NCBI GenBank assembly: GCA_002162685.1
Contig: MAAQ01000018.1
Location: 1-64,000, forward strand
Direction of reading: 5' to 3'
From: Flavobacteriales bacterium 33_180_T64
GTDB lineage: Bacteria; Bacteroidota; Bacteroidia; Flavobacteriales; Flavobacteriaceae
Length of the DNA: 64,000 nt
The notes below the pieces were generated by a model. It ran no database searches. It worked only from the letters and a program-made list of their open reading frames with translations, and was not told where the DNA came from. Shown here piece by piece: positions 36,111 through 44,928 of the stretch. Made by a program: the position numbers and the translations under genes. Position 1 is the stretch's first letter, and each line of letters opens with the position of its first letter.

Positions 36111-36635
36111 TTAAATAATTTTCTTTATTCTTTCGATAATCTCTACTTCATCACCAGACACAAATCCTTGTTTCTCCCAAACGATTTCACCTGAATTATT
36201 AATTAAAAACGAATGAGGTGTGCTACTTGCATTCATTTTATGCATTAAGTTTCTTTCGACATCTAGAAATACATCAAAGTCCCAATTATTGCTTTTAACA
36301 AAAGGGGCTACTCTATTTGCGTATTGTGGTAAATCTACTGAAACGGCAACGATATTAATTTTAGTTTCATTTTCCCATTGCTCATAAACATTTGAGATTG
36401 CCGACAATTCTTTTTTGCATGGAGCACAACAAGTAGCCCAAAAAACAAACAAGGTTGGTTTCTCGTTACTAATAATACTATGGGAGTCAATACGTTCTCC
36501 ATCGAGCGTTTTAATTGTGACTGATGGTATCTTATTTGTTTCTAATTTCAGGTCATTATTTGATTTAGTAGTTGCAAAGGCTGTTATACCAATTACTAAT
36601 AAAGTAACGATGCCAATTGATGTGATTTTCTTCAT
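36111..36635 (-). CDS. TlpA-like exported thioredoxin
   Basis: 174 residues, signal peptide (MKKITSIGIVTLLVIGITAFA). Active site FWATCCAPCKKELS: CxxC preceded by an additional Cys where Trp is usual. cis-Pro in SSTPHSFLI. Probably a periplasmic thiol reductase. Separate from the other TlpA at 24480, and about half alike in the core by eye. Confidence 0.88.
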   Translation of the reverse strand: MKKITSIGIVTLLVIGITAFATTKSNNDLKLETNKIPSVTIKTLDGERIDSHSIISNEKPTLFVFWATCCAPCKKELSAISNVYEQWENETKINIVAVSVDLPQYANRVAPFVKSNNWDFDVFLDVERNLMHKMNASSTPHSFLINNSGEIVWEKQGFVSGDEVEIIERIKKII

Positions 36636-36655
36636 TTTATTTATTTTTTAATTCC

Positions 36656-36690
36656 ACAAAAAAAGGATTGCCATCTAATAACAGCAATCC
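36656..36690 (-). terminator. Terminator after the alpha-beta barrel gene
   Basis: AGGATTGC / GCAATCCT stem, 12-base loop, seven T on the minus strand. Confidence 0.78.
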
Positions 36691-36707
36691 TATGTTTTTC
36701 ATATAAC

Positions 36708-37487
36708 TTATTGAGGAAAATTGAATTTAGCATGAATCCCATCTAATCTTGTAACTGATTTTTTTAATAAAGGGGCTACTTTTTTAAATTCAGGATCTGC
36801 CATTAATCCATAATATGCATTTGTGTTATTCCATTCTACAATACCAGCCATATGTGGTTGTAAAAGATAATCTGCAGCAGCTAATCCAGTAATAGGTTTA
36901 AGACTTGCTATAAAAGTAATAGGACCATATTTCTTTTTTGGTGCTGCTGATTTTTTGAAATATTGAGGTAATAATTTATCAGCTTCAGGCGTTAACCAAG
37001 CGTTAAAAAATTCATAGGTTTTATCTTCTCTAAATGTTACCGTAACATCTTTTTCTACCGTGAAATATGCTAATTTGATAGAGGTTAAAATGGCATCTCT
37101 AATAGGGAATAGTTTTTTTGCCTGACGATCTGCTAATAATTGATCTCTAGCTTCAATATTTGGCCATTCAAAAATAGCAATCATTTGTGGTGCTACATCT
37201 CCATCTACAACAGCCGTTACTTGTAGGCTTCCTAACATTTTTCCACCATATTTTGCTGCGATTGGTAAAATTTTAGAAAAATACTTCTGACCTAATTCAG
37301 CTTCCTTACCACCTTCAATAGTAGCGTAAGCAATTTCAATAACTTTTCCTGATTTAAATGTGATGTCTGCACTTTTTACTGGATCCTCAATAGGAGTTGA
37401 GTTACTGTTTGCAGAGATCATTCCAGTGATGCCTAATGTTATTGCTAAAAAAGTGTTTCTAATTGTTTTTAATTTTAAATGTTTCAT
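36708..37487 (-). CDS. Exported dimeric alpha-beta barrel protein (two DUF1330-like repeats)
   Basis: 259 residues from ATG at 37487, where a signal peptide begins (KHLKLKTIRNTFLAITLGITGMISANS). Two ferredoxin-like halves are suggested: VIEIAYATIEGGKEAELGQKYFSKILPIAAKYGGKML...AIFEWPN and a second with GPITFIASLKPITGLAAADYLLQPHMAGIVEWNN. Such folds occur in small monooxygenases and DUF1330/EthD-like proteins. Function unknown. It may be co-regulated with the SRPBCC gene upstream on the same strand. Confidence 0.7.
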   Translation of the reverse strand: MKHLKLKTIRNTFLAITLGITGMISANSNSTPIEDPVKSADITFKSGKVIEIAYATIEGGKEAELGQKYFSKILPIAAKYGGKMLGSLQVTAVVDGDVAPQMIAIFEWPNIEARDQLLADRQAKKLFPIRDAILTSIKLAYFTVEKDVTVTFREDKTYEFFNAWLTPEADKLLPQYFKKSAAPKKKYGPITFIASLKPITGLAAADYLLQPHMAGIVEWNNTNAYYGLMADPEFKKVAPLLKKSVTRLDGIHAKFNFPQ

Positions 37488-37630
37488 AATTGGATTGTTG
37501 TTTAATTGTTTATATAAATTTGAAATATCTTGCATAGGAATGCCTTCTTTTAGAATTCCATTGAACTCTTTTGCTCTCTATCTTTATTTGTTTTGAATGA
37601 GATTCATTAATTGCTGTTATTATTAATTAT

Positions 37631-38131
37631 TTATGCTGCATCAAGAATGTTATGCAACGTTTTTATGTCTTTGATTTCTGCTCCAGTTTCAGAATGAATC
37701 TTTAAACCTTCTAGTAAATCTTTTATGCCTTCTTCCATTTTAGGTCGTATTATTAAATTGTTTAATAACAGTCCAATAGCGCCAAGTTTCATCTCGTAAT
37801 CTATAGTAATAGATATTTGAGTACTGTTAGTATTGATTTCGTTTAGTTCGAATAAGCCACTAAAGTTTTTAACAGGTGGCGCTTTTTCAATAGGATCAAT
37901 TTGAAGTAGAAACCCATTGCCTTCGTTCCAGTTTTTTACTGTTTCTAGAATTTTCCCTGATGGATATAATTCACAAATGCGGGCTGCATCAATACCTTTA
38001 GTGTTAGTAGTGGTGTAGTATGACTTCGTAACTCTAGGATTAAATTTATAAATGCTTCCTAAATCAGAAACAAGTGTCCACAGTTTTTGTTTAGGACTAT
38101 CAATGGTAATTTGTTTTTTAAATGTTGTCAT
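37631..38131 (-). CDS. SRPBCC (START-like) family protein
   Basis: 166 residues from ATG at 38131 (MTTFKKQITIDSPKQKLWTLVSDLGSIYKFNP is the usual family opening). The helix-grip fold has a hydrophobic pocket and binds or modifies small hydrophobic ligands. Sequence continues CELYPSGKILETVKNWNEGNGF and a C-terminal helix. Ligand unknown. It lies downstream of a LytTR regulator that may control it. Confidence 0.85.
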   Translation of the reverse strand: MTTFKKQITIDSPKQKLWTLVSDLGSIYKFNPRVTKSYYTTTNTKGIDAARICELYPSGKILETVKNWNEGNGFLLQIDPIEKAPPVKNFSGLFELNEINTNSTQISITIDYEMKLGAIGLLLNNLIIRPKMEEGIKDLLEGLKIHSETGAEIKDIKTLHNILDAA

Positions 38132-38289
38132 AATATTTTTATTATAATTATGAAGCAAACATATGCTCAGTTTTAGAGCGTTAATTATTTATGTCGCTAA
38201 TAGGACATTTAAGAGAATGAAAAACAAAAAAATGTGGTGAAAGGGAAGCGTGTGGTAATTGGGATTCTTATATTAACAAATTGTTTTTG

Positions 38290-40041
38290 TTAATTATTTA
38301 GAAGAAGTCTGATCGATTTATTTTTTGACCTTGATACAGGTATACGTATTGGTAATGGTCTGCTTTCAAGAAATTGAGCTCTTGCATTACCAGTAAGTGT
38401 TAATTCTTGATGAAGATTAATCATAAATGATTTATGGCAACGTATAATATTCTTATAAGCTGCAAGTTGATCTTCCATACTTTTTAATGTAAGGCGTAAG
38501 ATTTTGTTTTTTAGAATTCCTGAATCAAACCAATATATGGTGCAATAATTGTCGCTTGCTTCAATAAATGATATGTCTTGAGGATCTACAGTGAGTGTTT
38601 CAGACGTATTTGATTTTACGTTTATGATAGACGCTAATTGTCTATTTTTATTAAACGTAGAAATGTCATCTGAAATGTTACATTGGGTTAATATTTTTTG
38701 ATACCGAATGTCTTTTCTAACTTCAGCAAATATTGGATTACTTTTTAATTCGGCAGGAAAAATACCTAGACCTAATTGAATGGCTTTTTCAGAATGTTTA
38801 TAAAAGGTTTTGTAATCTAATTGTCCTAATTTAACGATTGCCAAGGCATAAGATAAAATGCCAGTGTTATGTTCGATGTTGAGGTTGTAAATACATTGCT
38901 CTATAGCTTTGCTTTCTTGATAAAAATTAGCTTTAGAATAGGCATACGATAAGTGTGCCATTGCCATAGGGTTGTGACTGTCTTGCTCGACGTTACTTTT
39001 AAAATCTTCTATAGACGTTTCTAGATTTCCTAAAAATAAATTGGCATAGGCTCGATATTCTTTTAAAGCGTTTTCGAATTTTAAATCAATATTTAGTGCA
39101 GCATTAATATAATCTATAGCTATAGTATATCTCTTTAAATAGATCTGAATTCGTATCATCATACTATAGTATGGTAACGCTAAAGGATCCAATTTGATAG
39201 TTAAGGCCGAATGCTTTTCGGCTTTAAGAAAATCACCTTGATGAATATAATAGATAGCAAACACATGATGTGCAGTTACATTTTTTGTGTTTAATTTTAG
39301 CGCTTGTTCAATATTAATTTTTGCCTGCGAAAAATCTCGACTATAAAAAATATTGACAAATGCTGCTGAAACATAAGAATCTGAGCGTTTGTCATTTAAT
39401 AACAATGCCTTGTCTACATGTGTTTTTGCTAATTTAAAAGCCTGCACAGGTTCTTCGTATCCCATAGCTCCAATAACCGAATAGCAATCTGCTATAGCGG
39501 CATAGGACACTACAAAAGAATCGTTTTCTTTTATAGATTTCTTAAAGAATTTTATGGCTAATAACATTTCGGCATGTGTGTATCTATGCCAATGATAAAT
39601 GCCTCTTAAATAAAACTCGCGAGCTTTGGAGTTTTCATTTTGTACTTTATTTAGCGGTTCTTTTTTCCCATTAATTGCTAAAATGATGTTATTTGCTAAT
39701 TCGTTTAATGGCTGTGTCCACTTTTTTAGATTAAAACGAGACGATTCATTTAACATCAACGCTTCGTTAGTAGTTTTATACAAACGTGTTGCTATTTGGT
39801 AATTTCCTGATTTACAGGTAATGTTGCCTTCTATAATAAAATCAATACCATAACGCTCTTTACTTTCGAGGGTAGGGATAGGGTTGTTTAAGAGGAAAAA
39901 ACTAGTCGATCTAGACGTTGTTTTTAAATTGGAATTAAGGGTAATTAATTGCGTGAGTTCTTCAAAGATGCCATCAGATAAATACCCTAAATCATTAATT
40001 GAGTTGTCTATTTGATAAGGTAAGATTAAAATTTTGATCAT
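38290..40041 (-). CDS. TPR-LytTR transcriptional regulator
   Basis: 583 residues, cytoplasmic. N-terminal ~130 residues resemble the TolB-like domain found in front of TPR regulators (ILPYQIDNSINDLGYLSDGIFEELTQ). TPR repeats cover about 140-440 (YAAIADCYSVIGAMGYEEPVQ, VFAIYYIHQGDFLKAEKHSALTIKLDPL). The C-terminal ~100 residues are a LytTR DNA-binding domain (DPQDISFIEASDNYCTIYWF, RLTLKSMEDQLAAYKNIIRCHKSFMINL). There is no receiver domain, so input probably comes from protein or ligand binding. Probable target: the exported and SRPBCC genes downstream. Confidence 0.87.
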   Translation of the reverse strand: MIKILILPYQIDNSINDLGYLSDGIFEELTQLITLNSNLKTTSRSTSFFLLNNPIPTLESKERYGIDFIIEGNITCKSGNYQIATRLYKTTNEALMLNESSRFNLKKWTQPLNELANNIILAINGKKEPLNKVQNENSKAREFYLRGIYHWHRYTHAEMLLAIKFFKKSIKENDSFVVSYAAIADCYSVIGAMGYEEPVQAFKLAKTHVDKALLLNDKRSDSYVSAAFVNIFYSRDFSQAKINIEQALKLNTKNVTAHHVFAIYYIHQGDFLKAEKHSALTIKLDPLALPYYSMMIRIQIYLKRYTIAIDYINAALNIDLKFENALKEYRAYANLFLGNLETSIEDFKSNVEQDSHNPMAMAHLSYAYSKANFYQESKAIEQCIYNLNIEHNTGILSYALAIVKLGQLDYKTFYKHSEKAIQLGLGIFPAELKSNPIFAEVRKDIRYQKILTQCNISDDISTFNKNRQLASIINVKSNTSETLTVDPQDISFIEASDNYCTIYWFDSGILKNKILRLTLKSMEDQLAAYKNIIRCHKSFMINLHQELTLTGNARAQFLESRPLPIRIPVSRSKNKSIRLLLNN

Positions 40042-40150
40042 TGAATATCACAAATGCGTATATCAAATTTAGGATATTATACTTGAAATTAAGAGTTGAG
40101 TGTTTTTTTAGCGAAAGTTTAACGGATGAAATATAGTTAGAGATTTTTTA

Positions 40151-40268
40151 AAGCCTTCTTATTTTTAAGGTAAGAAGGCTTAGTACAACTGTTTGGCTTA
40201 TTTTATAGGGATAAATCCAAACAGACGTACTAATATAACCTCTTTGTTGTAAAGATAAAGAGGTTTTA
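40151..40268 (+). ncRNA. Candidate structured RNA: three consecutive hairpins
   Basis: Three perfect or near-perfect stems follow each other. Hairpin 1 is AAGCCTTCTTA / TAAGAAGGCTT (40151-40181). Hairpin 2 (40181-40232) pairs TAGTAC, CTGTTTGG and TTAT with ATAA, CCAAACAG and GTACTA. Hairpin 3 is AACCTCTTT / AAAGAGGTT (40237-40265), followed by TTTTATTCTT. There is no ORF. The T-rich end suggests rightward transcription, but a recombination site or palindromic mobile element is also possible. Confidence 0.4.
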
Positions 40269-40407
40269 TTCTTATTTAAGCAGCCCTAATTGGTTTAAGT
40301 TATTGTATAGCAGTTGATTCTTGGTGTAAGTGCTAATTTTATCTGATTTCTTTTTAATTGTTTGTTTGCTATTAGTAATAATTTAACGGTTTTTAGTATT
40401 AAAAATA

Positions 40408-40641
40408 TCAATCAAAAGAGAGCTCTTTATTTACTAGTAATACAAAGGATTGTTGTGGAGTCAACGGGACGAAAGTTGAACTATTTTGATAAGAATCTAT
40501 ATCAAAACTATTATTAATTATGGCTTCTGCCAAATGCTTTCTCATAGATTTTTGAGCCATATTTATAAGGGTATCATCTATGATAAAAAAGAAATCGAGG
40601 TCATTAGTTGTGAAATATTTCTTAAATTTGAATACTCCCCT
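40408..40641 (-). pseudogene. Gene remnant, minus strand (C-terminal part of an unknown protein)
   Basis: A 77-codon open frame ends at TGA 40408-40410 and has no start codon at its upstream edge (stop at 40642-40644). Its residues look like real protein: YFTTNDLDFFFIIDDTLINM, AQKSMRKHLAEAIINNSFD, FVPLTPQQSFVLLVNKELSF. It stops being open 12 bases before the start of the 1420-residue gene, which runs the other way. I read it as the 3' end of a gene cut off when the neighbouring block arrived; a 50-codon gene from ATG at 40560 is an alternative. Family not recognised. Confidence 0.35.
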
Positions 40642-40655
40642 TCATCCTAAAGCAT

Positions 40656-43600
40656 ATGAAAAATCAAAATAATTTGCTTTTCGGTCAGAGAATAAACTAT
40701 TTCATTGGTATTGTAGTATTGTCAATACTCATTCCAACGAGGATGGCATTTACCAACTTTAGTTTTAAAATCCTTTTACTTTTTTTTTGGGTAACGACAC
40801 TCAGTTTGATTGTTTTTATTGTGCTTGACGGCTATATGAAGTTGCAAAACTTAGGTGAAGATGCTGACAAAAAGCCCAGAGAAGGGCTATTGAATCATAT
40901 ATTGATAAGTAGCAAAGCAGTTACGGGAATTGTCTTGTTATTGATTTGTTTCACAGTTTTTATTCAATTTTTTGTCGGACTGTTCAGTTATAGGTATGGT
41001 GTTGAGTTTAAACTATTTCTGCCCGTAGTGTTATTAGCCGTATTTGGGAGTTGGTTCTTACGAGATATGGAAACCTCTAACTGGATTGAGTCCAATGCTA
41101 GATGGTTATTGCCCATCATAAGAAAACAGTCTGAAAACATGGCTTCCAAAGCAAAAAAGGTAGCAGTATGGATCGGGAGTAAAAGGTACTTGGTTGGTGG
41201 TATTGCCATAACAGTTTTGCTGGGGTTTCTTCTGGCTGTGCTGTTAAGACCGCCGGAACTCTTTGTAAAAGAAATAACCATAACTGGGATTTCTTCTGAC
41301 CCATGGATGACGCGTTCTGTTGTTGCTGACTCTCTTACCATAGATCATGATTTTGATCAAAATTTGGTAATTGATGTAAAAAATACCGGAATTGATACAA
41401 TTGCTGTTTTTTTAAGAGCTACCTCTCTTGCCGGAAAAGATAATTTAATCTTAGGTTTTACAGGTGAGGGCAGTGATTTTGATGAAATTCACCCTTCCAA
41501 TATATATCCCAATACAACCAGACAATATGAGCTGATTATACATGCGGATAATGCAAAACTGGACAAATATAAGATTATGGTCCAATTGTTTAAATATGAT
41601 TCCTTTTCGCCGGATACTGCTGAACCGATTGATGACAAAACCTTTACGATTAAAATAAGAACCACACCGATCCAGATAAAATTCACAAAGAAGGGAGAGG
41701 ATGAAAATACATTAAGCCAGCACTACCTCTTACAGAATACCGGAGAAACGATCTCAAATTTCTCCTTGCTTGAGGATGAACAACTGAAAGGAAAAATAAG
41801 AATGGTTCCACAGATCAATAATTTCAGATTTCAAAAAGGTAGCGTCATATCGATTCAGGTTAAACCTCACTTGCATGTAGGCTTCGATTCGCTCGTAGGT
41901 AATTTAATTGCCTCGGGAGGAGACTCCAAACCCATAGAACAGCCGTTGTTATTCCAAACTCCTACCGGAAAAAAAGTCTTTTTGGCTGTAGCCAGATGCG
42001 GTTCAAAAAACCATAAGCTAAGTAGTAATTGTATCAATCGCAAAAACGTAAAAGATAATATAAGCAAGCCTCCTGGGTTTATGGGCGAAACCCATGAATA
42101 TTCTCCGCCGGGAGTTGCAAAATTGGGATTAGTTGAAATTGAAGAAGAAGAAGAAGAAGAAGAAGAAGAAGAAGAAGAAGAAGAAGAAGAAGAAGAAGAA
42201 GAAGAAGAAGAAAGCGAACCAAGTCTTACGCTATTGCCTCCGGACGGAGATTATATAGATGGGGTCCCATCCGAATTAGTACTGAAAGATGTAGCAACAT
42301 TGGAAGAACTACTGGATAATTTAATGGATGAGTTTACATCGAGAGGTGCTCAGCTTCGTATTAGCAATACCAAAGAAGAACACCTCACTACGATACGTAA
42401 CCTCATTGGCGATAAAGAAACTTTAGATGATACAGATATTGAAGTTGTAAACAAACATATGAACGATGCGTTGGATACCTATTATTTAATGACCAGTGAA
42501 GTTGTCTGGAATAAGCGGAAAAGCACATTCATAGAAGAATTATTACCAGATATTACTGGTGTAGGTAACTTAAGAATGAATAAAGAATGGTTGAAATTTA
42601 ACAATGCTCATGCGCCGAATATTTATTATGGTGAGAATGCAGTACATTTTAGCTGGCATTACCGGGCACCCACCAGCAGCGGAAAACAATTCATCCTTTA
42701 TTCTGCGCATACCAAACAGGGAGCTGTCCTTAATGAAACCACAGATCTTACTCCAGACGGAGAGTACGGACAATGGCCATTTATTCTGGAAGGTACACAG
42801 AGTAAAACATTTCTCGCATGGCAAGGCAGCAAACATGATGAAAAACCTGAAATTAAACTTCGCGTTAGCCTGGATAGTGGAGTAACATGGGAAGCTCCCC
42901 TTTCCATTACAAATCACGGGCAAGGTGCTTATTCTCCTCAACTTGTGTATAGAAATAATACACTTTATGCGATATGGCACGAGATGCTTGACCAAGATAA
43001 CCAATTGAAATTAGCCTATAGTTCTAATGACGGAAAAACATTTTCTAGCCCAATAACGCTAGCTTCAAACGTAACGCCAAATAGCGTGTCAAAGTTTGAT
43101 GTCAGTAGCAAATCACTACATTTTGTGCATACTACTCTCTCAGAGGGAGACCAAAACAAACTCATTTATGGGAGCCTATTCCTCAATCAGTTAAATGTCT
43201 TCCAGCCAGTGATTACTACAGAAATTCTTGGTAATGGTTATCAGGCGGTAATAAAGAGTGATGAACAAAACGTTCACCTCAGCTATGTAACGGGAGAAGG
43301 TAATCAAAGTGAGATCTTTTATAGGTATAGCATCGATGAAGGTAGGTCATGGGCTGCTCCATTTCAATTAACTGAAGATAGCGCGTACTCAATCTCTCCT
43401 TCCATTTGTTTTGATGTGAATAAAAAAGTGAGGATATTCTATCATTCTAACAAAGCAGACTCGGAAAGTTTTTTGGATCACATTTATTACAGCGATCAGC
43501 AAACCTATGAAAACTGGACTACAGCATTGCGATTACCCTCATTCTCAAGCAATGCAAAAAAAGCATTTTTGACTGTTAAATTTAAGATCCCTTGGGACCG

Positions 43601-44918
43601 GAACAAATACGGTGAATATAATGTTAAGATAAGATTTAACGGGTATCTGGTAGATAATATTAAAGGTTTTGTTCCAGAGGGTACTTTACTCTATCCGATT
43701 GATCCATCCTGGATAAGGGTTGACGGCAGTAATACTGTAAATCTAGATGCCGATCACTTCAATCCTGCACACTACCTGACTACTTATGGTTTCTCTCTGA
43801 TTTCGGATATGGAATTTATTGAACAAAAGGTTTTTGCAAGGGATGAGAAAGAAGCCGATAGTCTTTTGAGAGCAGATCCGCTTTTTAATCACGATTATCC
43901 GGATCTGGGCTTGTTTGCAACTACAGAAAATAAAATACCTCTTCTAGTTGAGAAGGATGAGAAGATTACTATTAAACTCAATCTATGGAATCTCGGGCAG
44001 GCGGTAAGCAACAACTCCATTATCGATATTTATGGCGGGCCAACGGTTTTATCAGATAATCCGTATCAGGACAGGTACTTGCTTGGGCAAAAAAAAATAG
44101 CTGAGCTAAAGCCAATGCACAACATAAAAATTAATTTCCCGATTACATATTGGAATGGGCTGGAAAAGATCTTTTTCAGGGTACGAACACAAGAAAAAGA
44201 TTTTGATGAAACCAATAATGTTCACGAAATTAGTCTGCTTGGTGTAAATACGACATATTCAGATCAGGGAGCGCTTAGGGTTGCTATTTTTGATGAACCG
44301 GGAGAACTTAGTGATGATGTAGAGATGAAAATCTATTATGCTGGTTCCAACATTCCCATTCAATCTGGTAATGAAAACCCGCAGATATGGTGGTTGAATG
44401 CTGGTAATTATGACGTTTTTGTAAAAGACCGATCTTCAAATAAAGTGGAGCAATGGATAAGGGGGGGTTCTATTGTACCGGAAAATAACAATACTATCAG
44501 CTTTGATATTCTTACACAGCGTATAGACGAAACGATCCGATCTTTAGGAGCCGTAGTGTCCGATAAACAGATCACATTTCAGCTTCCCAGTGCTATTCTT
44601 TTTCATTCTGGAGAATTTGAGATAAGTACTTATTCTATCGACTATCTTAAAAAAATTCAGGTATTACTCAAGTCTTATCCTCAAAGTGTTTTAACTATTA
44701 TAGGACACACTGACAATGTAGGAGATCCATCAGACAATTTAAAATTGTCTGAAAAGCGGGCCGAATCTGTAAAAAACTGGCTGGTTAGTTTAGAAGGGAT
44801 CACCGAAGAACGATTAAAAACAATTGGCATGGGTGAAAATGACCCTATTATAGAAACCGATACAGAGGAAGGACGGTTAAAAAACCGCAGAGTAAACTTT
44901 ATCTTAAACAGAAACTGA
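40656..44918 (+). CDS. Large membrane-anchored protein: 5 TM, poly-Glu, Asp-box repeats, CARDB-like, OmpA C-terminus
   Basis: 1420 residues. About five membrane helices in the first 200 residues put the rest in the periplasm. Then Ig-like beta domains (about 200-440), a pure poly-Glu run of 24 residues (496-519), and a helical stretch. Sialidase-like propeller (about 645-960) has three Asp-boxes: SLDSGVTW (738), SSNDGKTF (789), SIDEGRSW (892). CARDB-like domain at about 1080-1195 (KLNLWNLGQAVSNNS, DFDETNNVHE). OmpA peptidoglycan-binding domain at about 1305-1420 (IIGHTDNVGDPSDNLKLSEKRAESVKNW). Ten bases before the next gene, so one operon. No characterised family recognised. Role inferred: envelope scaffold linking inner membrane and cell wall. 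Confidence 0.85.
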   Translation: MKNQNNLLFGQRINYFIGIVVLSILIPTRMAFTNFSFKILLLFFWVTTLSLIVFIVLDGYMKLQNLGEDADKKPREGLLNHILISSKAVTGIVLLLICFTVFIQFFVGLFSYRYGVEFKLFLPVVLLAVFGSWFLRDMETSNWIESNARWLLPIIRKQSENMASKAKKVAVWIGSKRYLVGGIAITVLLGFLLAVLLRPPELFVKEITITGISSDPWMTRSVVADSLTIDHDFDQNLVIDVKNTGIDTIAVFLRATSLAGKDNLILGFTGEGSDFDEIHPSNIYPNTTRQYELIIHADNAKLDKYKIMVQLFKYDSFSPDTAEPIDDKTFTIKIRTTPIQIKFTKKGEDENTLSQHYLLQNTGETISNFSLLEDEQLKGKIRMVPQINNFRFQKGSVISIQVKPHLHVGFDSLVGNLIASGGDSKPIEQPLLFQTPTGKKVFLAVARCGSKNHKLSSNCINRKNVKDNISKPPGFMGETHEYSPPGVAKLGLVEIEEEEEEEEEEEEEEEEEEEEEEEESEPSLTLLPPDGDYIDGVPSELVLKDVATLEELLDNLMDEFTSRGAQLRISNTKEEHLTTIRNLIGDKETLDDTDIEVVNKHMNDALDTYYLMTSEVVWNKRKSTFIEELLPDITGVGNLRMNKEWLKFNNAHAPNIYYGENAVHFSWHYRAPTSSGKQFILYSAHTKQGAVLNETTDLTPDGEYGQWPFILEGTQSKTFLAWQGSKHDEKPEIKLRVSLDSGVTWEAPLSITNHGQGAYSPQLVYRNNTLYAIWHEMLDQDNQLKLAYSSNDGKTFSSPITLASNVTPNSVSKFDVSSKSLHFVHTTLSEGDQNKLIYGSLFLNQLNVFQPVITTEILGNGYQAVIKSDEQNVHLSYVTGEGNQSEIFYRYSIDEGRSWAAPFQLTEDSAYSISPSICFDVNKKVRIFYHSNKADSESFLDHIYYSDQQTYENWTTALRLPSFSSNAKKAFLTVKFKIPWDRNKYGEYNVKIRFNGYLVDNIKGFVPEGTLLYPIDPSWIRVDGSNTVNLDADHFNPAHYLTTYGFSLISDMEFIEQKVFARDEKEADSLLRADPLFNHDYPDLGLFATTENKIPLLVEKDEKITIKLNLWNLGQAVSNNSIIDIYGGPTVLSDNPYQDRYLLGQKKIAELKPMHNIKINFPITYWNGLEKIFFRVRTQEKDFDETNNVHEISLLGVNTTYSDQGALRVAIFDEPGELSDDVEMKIYYAGSNIPIQSGNENPQIWWLNAGNYDVFVKDRSSNKVEQWIRGGSIVPENNNTISFDILTQRIDETIRSLGAVVSDKQITFQLPSAILFHSGEFEISTYSIDYLKKIQVLLKSYPQSVLTIIGHTDNVGDPSDNLKLSEKRAESVKNWLVSLEGITEERLKTIGMGENDPIIETDTEEGRLKNRRVNFILNRN
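42141..42212 (+). repeat. GAA trinucleotide microsatellite (24 units) encoding poly-Glu
   Basis: Uninterrupted GAA from 42141 to 42212 within the 1420-residue gene. Identical codons throughout imply recent slippage expansion. Unit changes stay in frame, so they would vary linker length and charge, not switch the gene off. Confidence 0.95.
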
Positions 44919-44928
44919 CATCAAGATT

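Noticed and set aside
42141-42212. GAA repeat as an on/off phase-variation switch
   Set aside because: Changes by whole triplets keep the frame, so the tract can vary length but not switch expression by frameshift.
42604-42885. ORFs in other frames within the 1420-residue gene
   Set aside because: The main frame is continuous with Asp-box motifs and OmpA domain; these are frame shadows without family signals.
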